Assembly: GCA_020402745.1 (NCBI GenBank)
Contig: JADBYZ010000013.1
Span: 62,001-126,000, forward strand
Direction of reading: 5' to 3'
Length of the DNA: 64,000 bases
Source: Phenylobacterium sp.
GTDB taxonomy: Bacteria > Pseudomonadota > Alphaproteobacteria > Caulobacterales > Caulobacteraceae
The notes below the pieces were generated by a model. That model saw only the letters and a list, made by a program, of their open reading frames with translations. It did not search any database and was not told the DNA's origin. Below, piece by piece: positions 38,115 to 46,423 of the stretch; position 1 is the stretch's first letter; every line of letters begins with the position of its first letter. Both the position numbers and the translations under genes were made by a program.

Positions 38115-39023
38115 ATGGCGCTGATCGGTGAAAACTCGGCCCCCCTCGCGGGTGCGGCGCCCGCCGGCCTGATCAAGGACGGGACCGACGCCGGCTTCAT
38201 GGCCGACGTGATCGAGGCCTCGCGCGAGACGCCGGTCATCGTCGACTTCTGGGCGCCCTGGTGTGGTCCCTGCAAGCAGCTGGGCCCGGCCATCGAGCGC
38301 GCCGTCACCGCCGCCAAGGGCAAGGTGAAGCTGGTGAAGATCGACATCGACCAGCACCCCCAGTTCGCCGGCCAGCTCCGCGTCCAGTCCATTCCCGCCG
38401 TCTTCGCCTTCGTGGGCGGTCGGCCCGTGGACGGCTTCACCGGCGCCCTGCCTGAGAGCCAGATCAAGGCCTTCGTCGAGCGCCTGGCCGCCCAGGCCCC
38501 CGCCGACGCGGGCGATGAACTGATCGCTGTCGGGCGCGAGGCCCTTGAGGCCGGCGACCTCAACACCGCCGCCCAGGCCTTCGCCCGGGTGTTGCAGTCC
38601 GACCCGCAGGACGTCCGCGCCCTGGGCGGGATGGCGAAGGTCTACCTGGAGGGCGGCGACCTGGAGCGCGCCGCCGAGATCGCCGCCATGGCGCCGGAAG
38701 GGGCCAAGGACCCAGGGCTGGAGAGCGTGCGCGCGGCCCTCGCCCTGGCCGACGCCGCCCCCGCCGAGACCGCCGCCTTCGAGGCGCGGCTGGCGGCCGA
38801 TCCCGCAGACCATGAGGCCCGCTTTGAGCTGGCCCGGGCCCTGGCCGGCGCCGGCCGGCTGGAGGCGGCCATGGACCATCTGCTGCAGATCATCGCCGCT
38901 GACCGCGACTGGAACGAAGGCGCGGCGCGCGCCCAGCTGCTGATCGTCTTTGAAGCGGCCGGCGCCGCCTCCGACCTGGCCCGCCAGGGCCGGCGGCGGC
39001 TTTCCGCCATCCTGTTCTCCTAA
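38115..39023 (+). CDS. Thioredoxin/TPR co-chaperone (YbbN/CnoX-like)
   Basis: This 302-residue protein has an N-terminal thioredoxin domain (about 22-130) with the redox-active Cys50 and Cys53 in FWAPWCGPCKQLGP, followed by TPR-type helices (about 135-300) such as ALEAGDLNTAAQAFARVL. E. coli CnoX protects proteins during bleach stress and hands them to GroEL; that protein lacks the full CxxC, which is intact here. It heads the group with the LonN and Trm112 genes, starting 4 bp before the next gene. Confidence 0.92.
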   Translation: MALIGENSAPLAGAAPAGLIKDGTDAGFMADVIEASRETPVIVDFWAPWCGPCKQLGPAIERAVTAAKGKVKLVKIDIDQHPQFAGQLRVQSIPAVFAFVGGRPVDGFTGALPESQIKAFVERLAAQAPADAGDELIAVGREALEAGDLNTAAQAFARVLQSDPQDVRALGGMAKVYLEGGDLERAAEIAAMAPEGAKDPGLESVRAALALADAAPAETAAFEARLAADPADHEARFELARALAGAGRLEAAMDHLLQIIAADRDWNEGAARAQLLIVFEAAGAASDLARQGRRRLSAILFS

Positions 39024-39027
39024 GTCG

Positions 39028-39678
39028 ATGGCGTCCCGGCCCCTCCGCATCGAGTTGCCCCAGACCCTTCCGGTCTTCCCGCTGGACGGCGCCCTCCTGC
39101 TGCCCGGGGCGGAGCTGCCCCTGCGCATCTTCGAGCCGCGCTACCTGAACATGCTCGACGACGTCATGGCCGGCGCGCGGATGATCGGTATGGTCCAGAC
39201 CGCCGGGGGTGAGAAGGCCCGGCCCAACCTGGCGCGGATTGGCTGCGCCGGCCGGGTCACCCGCTTCAAGGACGGCGCCGAGGGGGACTACCTGATCACC
39301 CTGACCGGGGTCTGCCGATTCCGGTTCGCCGAGGAGCTGGCCCTGCCGACACCCTACCGCCAGGTCCGAGCAGACTATGGCCCCTTTACGGACGACCTCA
39401 AGCCGGGCCGGCGGACCGGGGGCGAACGCTCGCGCCTGGCCCGAGCCCTGAAGACCTATCTCAACCGACGCGATATGGACGTGGATGAGTCCGCCCTGAA
39501 CGCCGCCCCTCTGGACGAACTGGTGGCCGGTCTGGCCATGAGCCTGCCCTTTTCTCCGGCGGAAAAGCAGGCCCTCCTGGAGGCGCCGGACAAGTCGGAC
39601 CGACAAGACGTCCTGACCGCCCTCCTGGAGATCGACGCCCTGACGGACGACGACGGCCCGCCGGAAACCCTGCAGTAG
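39028..39678 (+). CDS. Lon substrate-binding (LonN) domain protein
   Basis: This 216-residue protein consists only of the N-terminal substrate-binding domain of Lon, with [20 protein letters not shown] and [14 protein letters not shown] at about 13-45; the AAA+ and protease domains are absent. Such proteins are conserved beside thioredoxin/TPR genes in alphaproteobacteria, but their role is not established. It starts 4 bp after the thioredoxin gene and ends 8 bp before the Trm112-like gene. Confidence 0.88.
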   Translation: MASRPLRIELPQTLPVFPLDGALLLPGAELPLRIFEPRYLNMLDDVMAGARMIGMVQTAGGEKARPNLARIGCAGRVTRFKDGAEGDYLITLTGVCRFRFAEELALPTPYRQVRADYGPFTDDLKPGRRTGGERSRLARALKTYLNRRDMDVDESALNAAPLDELVAGLAMSLPFSPAEKQALLEAPDKSDRQDVLTALLEIDALTDDDGPPETLQ

Positions 39679-39686
39679 GACTTGAG

Positions 39687-39896
39687 ATGACCGATTTCTC
39701 GCCGGACGCACCGCTTCCGCCCCTCGACGCCGGGCTCGACCCGCGCCTGCTGGAGATCCTGGTCTGCCCGGTGACCCACGGGCCCCTGGAGTACGACCGG
39801 GCTGCGGGGGAGTTGATCAGCCGCAAGGCGAACCTGGCCTACCCGGTCCGGGACGGCGTTCCCGTCATGCTGCCCGAGGAAGCCCGGGCGCTCTGA
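39687..39896 (+). CDS. Trm112-family protein
   Basis: This 69-residue protein has the Trm112/YcaR fold sequence [17 protein letters not shown] at about 23-39 and [17 protein letters not shown] near the end. It retains one Cys of the usual zinc-type pair. In eukaryotes Trm112 activates methyltransferases; in bacteria its partners are mostly unknown. It is the last gene of the thioredoxin-LonN-Trm112 unit and is convergent with the monooxygenase gene. Confidence 0.9.
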   Translation: MTDFSPDAPLPPLDAGLDPRLLEILVCPVTHGPLEYDRAAGELISRKANLAYPVRDGVPVMLPEEARAL

Positions 39897-39903
39897 TCAG
39901 GCT

Positions 39904-41145
39904 TCAGGGCGCCTCACCGCGCAGGAGCCGCGGCAGGTCGCCGACGGCGCCGCCGGCCTCCTGCATGAAGAAGCGCCGGGCGGGGCCGATCCGGTTCACC
40001 GTCGACAGGCCCAGGCCGCGGACGGCCCTGAGGATCGGATTGTCGTTCGAGAACAGTCGGACGAAGGCGTCCGCCGCCACCGCGAGGCCGATATTGTCGA
40101 CGCTGCGCCAGCGGGCATAGCGGTCCAGCACGACCTCCGAGCCGATGTCCTCCCCCAGCCGGACGGCCTCGGCCAGGACCTGGACGAGGGCCGCAGCGTC
40201 CTTCAGGCCCAGGTTCAGCCCCTGCCCCGCCACCGGGTGCACCCCATGGGCGGCGTCGCCGAGAAGGGCGGCGCGGGGGGCGGTGATAGCCTCGGGCAGG
40301 TGCAGGGACAGGGGATAGGTGAAGACCGGACCTTCCAGCCGGGGCCGGCCCAGGAGGTCGCCGAACCGGCGCTGCAGGTGGGCGTGGAAGATCTCCGGGC
40401 GGGCGGTCCGCAGGGCCTCGGCCCGGGTGGGAGATTCGGTCCAGACCAGGCTCGCACGCTGGTCGGTCAGGGGCAGGATGGCGAAGGGCCCGGAGGGCAG
40501 GAAATACTCGTGGGCGACGCCGCCGTGCGGCTGGTCCAGCCGGACCGTGGCCACCACCCCGGTCTGGGGATAGGTCCAGCCCGTGCTGCGGATCCCCGCC
40601 GCCGCGGCCACAGTGGAGCTGCGGCCCTCGGCGCCAACGGCGAGGGGGGCGGCCAGGACCCGGCCGTCTTCCAGGCGGACCACCGCCGCCTCGGGGGCGA
40701 CGTCGACCCCGGCGACCCGGGCCGGGGCCAGGACCTGGACTCCCTCGCGCCGGACGGCCGCCGCGAGGGCGGCGCGGATCCGCCGGTTCTCGATCATGTA
40801 GCCCAGGGGCTCGCCTTCCACGCGGTCGGCGATCTCCGCGGCGTCAAAGCGCAGAAAGGCCCAGGCGGGCGTCCCGGCGGAGGGACCCGGCGTTCGACCA
40901 TCTGTGACCAGGATCTCGGCGATACGTTCTGCGTGGGGCTCAAGGTCGGGGGCGACGCCGAGGGCCCGCCACTGGCGGAAGCTGGAATAGGCGATGGCCG
41001 AGGCGCGGCCGTCAAAGTCCGGCGCGAGCTGGGCGTCGAAGGGTTGAGCGTCCACCAGGATGGGCTTCAGGCCGCTGCGGGCCAGGCCCAGGGCGAGGGT
41101 CGCGCCGGCCATGCCGGCGCCGGCGATGATCACGTCGGCGTCCAT
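39904..41145 (-). CDS. UbiH/UbiF-family FAD monooxygenase
   Basis: This 413-residue flavin hydroxylase has the FAD-binding IIAGAGMAGATLALGLARSG at about 6-25 and the second FAD motif GDAAHGVHPVAGQGLNLGLKD near 288-308. These are typical of ubiquinone-ring hydroxylases UbiH, UbiF or UbiI; which carbon it hydroxylates cannot be decided. The start at 41145 (MDADVIIAGAG) is chosen because residues before it are not conserved. It diverges from a TetR gene, with an 18-bp palindrome between them. Confidence 0.9.
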   Translation of the reverse strand: MDADVIIAGAGMAGATLALGLARSGLKPILVDAQPFDAQLAPDFDGRASAIAYSSFRQWRALGVAPDLEPHAERIAEILVTDGRTPGPSAGTPAWAFLRFDAAEIADRVEGEPLGYMIENRRIRAALAAAVRREGVQVLAPARVAGVDVAPEAAVVRLEDGRVLAAPLAVGAEGRSSTVAAAAGIRSTGWTYPQTGVVATVRLDQPHGGVAHEYFLPSGPFAILPLTDQRASLVWTESPTRAEALRTARPEIFHAHLQRRFGDLLGRPRLEGPVFTYPLSLHLPEAITAPRAALLGDAAHGVHPVAGQGLNLGLKDAAALVQVLAEAVRLGEDIGSEVVLDRYARWRSVDNIGLAVAADAFVRLFSNDNPILRAVRGLGLSTVNRIGPARRFFMQEAGGAVGDLPRLLRGEAP

Positions 41146-41206
41146 GCCGCGATATGCCGCCGCAGAAGCGCCGGCGTCCAGCCCCCTCGAACGCGTCGCA
41201 GATTTC

Positions 41207-41224
41207 ATGGACTTCCTGGTCCAT
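41207..41224. promoter_or_regulatory. Palindrome, possible TetR operator
   Basis: ATGGAC (41207-41212), six bases, then GTCCAT (41219-41224) form a perfect 6-6-6 inverted repeat in the 233-bp divergent region between the monooxygenase (41145) and TetR (41379) genes. Size and position suit a TetR dimer, but no experimental match is known. Confidence 0.4.
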
Positions 41225-41378
41225 TTTGGAGTTGTGCCAGACTGCAGCGAGGCCCAAGGTGAACAACAAGGGAGACGGGAAGCTCCCGAGTGCACTGGGG
41301 GGAAGAGATGGACCGCAGATGTCCAGGACGGCTTGGCGGTGGCGCCAGGCTCCGGGCTGCGAGCGGAGGGGTCAGCTG

Positions 41379-41987
41379 ATGCCGCGCCGGCTAGGTCAGG
41401 TCGACGAAGCCAAGGGGATCGCCATCCTCGAAGCCGCCCGCGAGGCCCTGGCGGAGCGGGGCTTAGGCGCATCCATTGAGAACATCGCCCGGCGGGCCGG
41501 GGTGTCCAAGCAGACAGTCTACAATCGGTTCGGCTCCAAGGCCGAGTTGGTCCGGGTTCTGGTCGAGCGGCGTGTCGATGAGATTACGGCGCATCTCGAC
41601 AGTCCAGGGTCGGGCGACGGGCCGGAGGAGGCCCTGAGCGGTTACGCCCGTGTGGTGCTGGAATCGATCGCCAACCCCTCATCGACCGCCCTCCTGCGGA
41701 TCCACATCCAGGGGGCGGCCGAGATGCCGGAACTGGCCAGGACCTTCTTCGAGACTGGCGCGCGGACCTCGCGCGCGCGCCTGGCGGCCTTTCTGGAGGG
41801 GGAGACCCGCGCCGGGCGCCTGCGTGTGGACGACTTCGCCCTGGCGGCCGAGTTCTTCGCCGGCTTGGTCATCGGCTCCCACCAGACCAGCCGGCTACTG
41901 GGTGTGGACTCCAACCTGACCCCAACGGCCATCGAGCGGATCGCCCGGGAGGCGGCCAACCGCTTCGTGAGGGCCTACCGGACCTGA
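41379..41987 (+). CDS. TetR-family transcriptional regulator
   Basis: This 202-residue regulator has an N-terminal helix-turn-helix, with ENIARRAGVSKQTVYNRFGS at about 34-53, and a variable ligand-binding C-terminal domain. GGAGGGG precedes the ATG at 41379, which decides the start over an in-frame one 75 codons upstream. It may control itself and the divergent monooxygenase through the palindrome at 41207-41224. The ligand is unknown. Confidence 0.9.
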   Translation: MPRRLGQVDEAKGIAILEAAREALAERGLGASIENIARRAGVSKQTVYNRFGSKAELVRVLVERRVDEITAHLDSPGSGDGPEEALSGYARVVLESIANPSSTALLRIHIQGAAEMPELARTFFETGARTSRARLAAFLEGETRAGRLRVDDFALAAEFFAGLVIGSHQTSRLLGVDSNLTPTAIERIAREAANRFVRAYRT

Positions 41988-42009
41988 GTTTCCGGGCGCC
42001 GAGTGGAGC

Positions 42010-42825
42010 TCAGCCCTCTTCAGCCTCGTCCGGCAGGCCCATCATGTGGAAGCCGGCGTCCACATGGACCACCTCGCCGGTGGTCGAGCGTCCGAGATCG
42101 GACAGGAGCCACAGGGCGGCCCCGGCGACGCCCTCCATGGAGGTGTCCTCCTTCAGGGCCGACAGGGCCCGGCCCTGGGCCAGCATGGAGCGGCCGCCGG
42201 AGATGCCCGCCAGCGACAGGGTGCGCATGGCGCCGGCTGAGATGGCGTTGGCGCGGATGCCCTGGGGCCCGAGGTCGCGGGCGATATAGCGGGTGGCGGC
42301 CTCCAGGGCGGCCTTGGCCACGCCCATGGTGTTGTAGTTCGGGATCGCCCGTTCCGAGCCCAGGTAGGTCAGGGTGACCAGGGAGCCGCCGTCCGGCATC
42401 ATCCGGCTGGCCCGGCGGGCGCAATCGACGAAGCTGTAGGCCGAGATGTCCATCGCCGTGAGGAAGCCCTCCCGCGTGGCGTTTTCCACGAAGGAGCCCT
42501 TGATCTGGTCCCGGGGCGCAAACGCCAGGGCGTGAAGGAAGAAGTCGATCTTGCCGAAGGCCGCCTCCACGGCGGCGAATCCGGCGTCCATGCTGGCGTC
42601 GTCGGTGACGTCGACAGGCTCGATCACGGTCGCGCCCACACTCTCGGCCAGGGGGCGCACCCTGCGCTCCTGGCCCGGCAGGTGGAAGAAGGCGAGGTCA
42701 GCGCCCTGTGCGGCCAGCTGGCTGGCTATGCCCCAGGCGATGGACTGGTGGTTGGCCACCCCGGTGATGATCCCGCGCTTGCCCTTCATGAGCTCGCCCC
42801 GCGGCATGTCGTAGTCGTCGGCCAC
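42010..42825 (-). CDS. fabI: Enoyl-[acyl-carrier-protein] reductase (NADH)
   Basis: This 271-residue SDR-type enzyme performs the last reduction of fatty-acid elongation. The dinucleotide region is GIITGVANHQSIAWGIA near residue 18, and the catalytic Tyr-x6-Lys is in YNTMGVAKAALEAATRY. It is a FabI, the triclosan target, rather than a FabK or FabV. It is the third gene of fabA-fabB-fabI, 38 bp after fabB. Confidence 0.96.
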   Translation of the reverse strand: MADDYDMPRGELMKGKRGIITGVANHQSIAWGIASQLAAQGADLAFFHLPGQERRVRPLAESVGATVIEPVDVTDDASMDAGFAAVEAAFGKIDFFLHALAFAPRDQIKGSFVENATREGFLTAMDISAYSFVDCARRASRMMPDGGSLVTLTYLGSERAIPNYNTMGVAKAALEAATRYIARDLGPQGIRANAISAGAMRTLSLAGISGGRSMLAQGRALSALKEDTSMEGVAGAALWLLSDLGRSTTGEVVHVDAGFHMMGLPDEAEEG

Positions 42826-42863
42826 TTTGTGTCTCCTGGAGGGTCGGGAAGGCGGGGGGCGGG

Positions 42864-44075
42864 TCAGACCCTGGACATCACCAGGCAGCCGTTGGTGCCG
42901 CCAAACCCGAAGCTGTTGGACATGACGGTCTCGACCTGGCGGTCTTCGCGCCGGCGAAGGATGGGCAGGCCCTCGAAAGCGGGGTCGAGGGTCTCGATAT
43001 GGGCGCTCTCGGCCAGGAAACCGCCGTTCAGCATCAGGAGCGAATAGATCGCCTCCTGGGCGCCGGCGGCGCCGAGGCTGTGGCCGGTCAGGGACTTGGT
43101 GGAGGAGATGGCGGGAGGCGCATCGCCAAAGACCTCGCGGACGGCCTCCATCTCCTTGATGTCGCCCACGGGCGTCGAGGTGCCGTGCGGGTTCAGATAG
43201 TCGACCTTGCGGTTTCCGGCCCGGGAGAGGGCCAGGCGCATGCAGCGCACGGCGCCCTCGCCGGAGGGGGCGACCATGTCAAAGCCATCGGAGTTGGCGG
43301 CGTAGCCGACGATCTCGCCGTAGATCTTCGCCCCGCGCGCCTTCGCGCGCTCCAGCTCCTCGAGCACAAGAATCCCGGCGCCGCCGGCGATCACGAACCC
43401 GTCCCTGTTGGCGTCGTAGGCCCGGCTGGCCACCGCCGGCCGGTCGTTGAAGCTGGAGCTCATGGCCCCCATGGCGTCGAACAGGACCGAGAGGGTCCAG
43501 TGCAGTTCTTCGGCGCCGCCGGCGAAGACCACGTCCTGGTTGCCCAGGGCGATCTGCTCAAAGCCCGCGCCGATGCAGTGGGTGGAGGTCGCACAGGCCG
43601 AGGAGATCGAATAGTTCAGGCCGCGGATCTTGAACCAGGTCGAAAGGACGGCGGACACCCCCGAGCTCATCGCCTTAGGGACAGCGAAGGGGCCGACCCG
43701 CTTTGGGCCCTTCTCACGGGCGATGGCGGCGGATTCGATGATCGCCTTGGTCGACGGTCCTCCCGAGCCCACGATCAGGCCGGTCATCTCGTGGGAGACC
43801 TCGGCCTCGGTCAGGCCGGAGTCGGCGATGGCCTGCTCCATGGCGATGTGGCCGAAGGCCGTCCCCTGGGCCAGGAAGCGGGCGGCGCGGCGGTCGACAG
43901 CGGCCTCCCAGTCGAGGCCGGGGTCAGCGTGCACCTGGCAGCGGAAGCCAAGCTCGGCGTACTCCGGGGCCGCGACGATTCCCGACCGGGCGCCGTGGAG
44001 CGAGGCCCGGACATCGTCCAGGGTGTTGCCGATGGATGAGACGATGCCCATGCCGGTTACGACGACGCGCCGCAT
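42864..44075 (-). CDS. fabB: 3-oxoacyl-[acyl-carrier-protein] synthase I
   Basis: This 403-residue condensing enzyme has the catalytic Cys161 in [10 protein letters not shown] and the two histidines in [11 protein letters not shown] and TGHSLGAAG. FabB elongates the cis-3-decenoyl product of FabA, giving unsaturated fatty acids. The genes fabA and fabB are adjacent (26 bp apart), as is usual for the FabA-FabB route of unsaturated fatty-acid synthesis. Confidence 0.96.
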   Translation of the reverse strand: MRRVVVTGMGIVSSIGNTLDDVRASLHGARSGIVAAPEYAELGFRCQVHADPGLDWEAAVDRRAARFLAQGTAFGHIAMEQAIADSGLTEAEVSHEMTGLIVGSGGPSTKAIIESAAIAREKGPKRVGPFAVPKAMSSGVSAVLSTWFKIRGLNYSISSACATSTHCIGAGFEQIALGNQDVVFAGGAEELHWTLSVLFDAMGAMSSSFNDRPAVASRAYDANRDGFVIAGGAGILVLEELERAKARGAKIYGEIVGYAANSDGFDMVAPSGEGAVRCMRLALSRAGNRKVDYLNPHGTSTPVGDIKEMEAVREVFGDAPPAISSTKSLTGHSLGAAGAQEAIYSLLMLNGGFLAESAHIETLDPAFEGLPILRRREDRQVETVMSNSFGFGGTNGCLVMSRV

Positions 44076-44101
44076 GCCCTATTCCCCCCGATACGCCGGT
44101 T

Positions 44102-44629
44102 TCAGACCAGATCCTTGGGATCGTACAACCCGACCCTCAGATCCTTGGCCTCGTAGATGACCTTCCCGTCGGCCTCCATCACGCCATCGCCTATGCCCAG
44201 CACGAGCTTGCGCATGATCACGCGCTTCAGGTCGATGCGATAGACAACCTGCTTGACCTTCGGGGTCACCTGTCCGGCAAAGCGAACCTCCCCGACCCCG
44301 AGAGCCCGTCCCTTACCAGGGGCGCCGGACCAGCCGAGGAAGTAGCCAACAAGCTGCCACATGGCGTCGAGACCCAGGCAGCCCGGCATGACCGGGTCAT
44401 CGATAAAGTGACAGTCGAAGAACCAGAGGTCCGGCCGGACGTCGAGCTCGGCCACCACATGGCCCTTGCCGTAGGCGCCGCCCTCGTCCGTGATCGTCGT
44501 GATGCGGTCGAACATCAGCATGGGCGGGACGGGGAGCTGGGCGTTGCCCGGCCCGAACATCTCGCCCCGACCGCAGGCCAGAAGCTCCTCTCGGGAATAA
44601 TGGTCCTTGGCCTTGGCGCCGGGAATCAT
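44102..44629 (-). CDS. fabA: 3-hydroxydecanoyl-ACP dehydratase/isomerase
   Basis: This 175-residue hot-dog-fold enzyme both dehydrates 3-hydroxydecanoyl-ACP and isomerises the double bond. Catalytic His74 and Asp88 are in [20 protein letters not shown]. It is the first gene of fabA-fabB-fabI. In rhizobia irr often lies upstream of fabA; here an SH3-domain gene lies there instead. Confidence 0.97.
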   Translation of the reverse strand: MIPGAKAKDHYSREELLACGRGEMFGPGNAQLPVPPMLMFDRITTITDEGGAYGKGHVVAELDVRPDLWFFDCHFIDDPVMPGCLGLDAMWQLVGYFLGWSGAPGKGRALGVGEVRFAGQVTPKVKQVVYRIDLKRVIMRKLVLGIGDGVMEADGKVIYEAKDLRVGLYDPKDLV

Positions 44630-44717
44630 GGATGGCCCTTCCGCGGGTCTTTTTTCAGGATCGCCCGGCGACGCGCCGGACGGGAGAAGCCCGATCTATC
44701 AGAGGAGGCGGGGTCGC

Positions 44718-45272
44718 TCAACGGGCCGGGGCCGAGCCGCACTGGGGACGGTCGTCAACCCCCCAGAGGCTGGCGGCGGGAACCCAGCCGGAAACGCCAT
44801 CGGCGCTGATCCGGCACCAGCCGGATTCGCAGCGCTGAAGCGCGGCCAGGGCGCGGGGCTGGAGCAGGGCGAGGGTTCGGGAGTCCGACCTAGCGGCAGC
44901 CTGAACCCTGAGGGGGGCGCCGGCAAGGTGGAGGACATTCCTGCGGCCATCCGTGGTGCGCATATGCACCCAGGCCACGCCGCGGTCCGGATCGCAAATT
45001 CTGCGCCACTCGGAGGACTCGGCGATCACCTGAACCGGCAGGCCGCGGACCTGGTACGCCCAAAGTGCGGGGTAGTCGTCCCCTGGCCCGGACCGGGCGT
45101 TCACCGACCCGAACTTCAGGGTGACATAGCGCGGGACAGGAAGGCCGGAGGGCGTTCGGCGCGCGTCGGCGATGGCGGCCGCGCCCAGGGGCGCCAGGGC
45201 GAAGGCTGTCGCCAGCAGGACGATGCCGGCGACGCCGGGTCTGCGGCGGGAAGGCTCAACTTGGCCGTTCAT
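44718..45272 (-). CDS. Secreted bacterial SH3-domain protein
   Basis: This 184-residue protein begins with a basic region and hydrophobic segment (about 15-34, GIVLLATAFALAPLGAAAIA), probably a signal peptide. Two SH3-like domains follow: SVNARSGPGDDYPALWAYQV at about 55-74 and another near PLRVQAAARSDSRTLALL. Such domains bind peptidoglycan or other envelope ligands. It is upstream of and in line with fabA, 88 bp apart. Confidence 0.82.
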   Translation of the reverse strand: MNGQVEPSRRRPGVAGIVLLATAFALAPLGAAAIADARRTPSGLPVPRYVTLKFGSVNARSGPGDDYPALWAYQVRGLPVQVIAESSEWRRICDPDRGVAWVHMRTTDGRRNVLHLAGAPLRVQAAARSDSRTLALLQPRALAALQRCESGWCRISADGVSGWVPAASLWGVDDRPQCGSAPAR

Positions 45273-45352
45273 GCCCTCTTTGCTAGAGGTTCGGCGACGA
45301 AGGCGCCAGAGCGCCGTTTCGCCGGACGCTGAAATTCGGGACCCCGCCGCTG

Positions 45353-46339
45353 ATGCCGACGCGCAAGCCGAAAGTGATTGTGACCCGCAGGCTCCCGGAC
45401 GCCGTCGAAACCCGTCTGCGCGAGCTGTTCGACACCGAGCTCAACCTCTCAGATGCGCCCATGAACCGGGAGGCCCTCATCGACGCGGTGGGCCGCTGCG
45501 ACGTCCTGGCCCCGACCATCACTGACCGGATCGACGCGGGCGTCATCGAGGCGGCCGGCGAGCGGCTCAAGCTGATCGCCAACTTCGGGGCCGGGGTGGA
45601 CCATATCGATGTCGCCGCGGCGGCGGCTCGGGGGGTGACGGTCACCAATACGCCGGGAGTGCTCACTGAGGACACCGCAGACCTGACCCTCGCCCTGATG
45701 ATGGCGGTGTCCCGCCGGATCGTGGAGGGGGCCCGGTCCATCGAGGCTGGGGAGTTCAAGGGCTGGGCGCCCACCTGGATGCTGGGGCGGCGGCTGTCAG
45801 GCAAGCGCCTCGGCGTCATCGGCATGGGTCGGATCGGCCAGGCGGTGGCCCGTCGCGCCCGGGCCTTTGGCATGCAGATCCACTACCATAACCGCTCGCC
45901 GGTCAGCGCCCGGATCGCCGAGGAGCTGGAGGCCACCTACTGGGAAAGCCTCGACCAGATGCTTGCCCGCATGGACATCATCTCCGTGAACTGCCCGCAC
46001 ACGCCGGCCACCTACCATCTCCTGTCGTCGCGGCGGCTGAAGCTGATGCCGGCGCACGCCATCCTGGTAAACACCGCCCGGGGGGAGATTATCGACGAGT
46101 CCGCCCTCGCCGACCTCCTGGCCTCAGGCGGCATCGCCGGAGCGGGCCTCGACGTCTTCGAATTCGAGCCGGCGGTGAACCCCAAACTGCTAGGCTTGCA
46201 CAACGCCGTGCTTCTGCCGCATCTGGGCTCGGCCACCGTCGAGGCGCGCACCGAGATGGGCGAGAAGGTCCTCATCAACATCCGGACCTGGATGGACGGC
46301 CACCGACCGCCCGACCGGGTCCTGCCGTCCATGCTCTGA
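45353..46339 (+). CDS. D-2-hydroxyacid dehydrogenase (glyoxylate/hydroxypyruvate reductase type)
   Basis: This 328-residue NAD(P)-dependent enzyme has the Rossmann motif GVIGMGRIGQAVARRA near residue 153 and the catalytic Arg, Glu and His in VNTARGEIIDESAL, GLDVFEFEP and LPHLGSATVEAR. It reduces glyoxylate, hydroxypyruvate or a similar 2-oxoacid; the exact substrate cannot be settled. It is followed by the AbgT transporter after 84 bp. Confidence 0.9.
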   Translation: MPTRKPKVIVTRRLPDAVETRLRELFDTELNLSDAPMNREALIDAVGRCDVLAPTITDRIDAGVIEAAGERLKLIANFGAGVDHIDVAAAAARGVTVTNTPGVLTEDTADLTLALMMAVSRRIVEGARSIEAGEFKGWAPTWMLGRRLSGKRLGVIGMGRIGQAVARRARAFGMQIHYHNRSPVSARIAEELEATYWESLDQMLARMDIISVNCPHTPATYHLLSSRRLKLMPAHAILVNTARGEIIDESALADLLASGGIAGAGLDVFEFEPAVNPKLLGLHNAVLLPHLGSATVEARTEMGEKVLINIRTWMDGHRPPDRVLPSML

Positions 46340-46423
46340 CTCAGACGGCTTGAACCCGCCGCCGCCCCGCCGACGTCCGTGATGGGCGCAGGCCCCATCT
46401 GACCTGAAGGACCGGAGATAACC

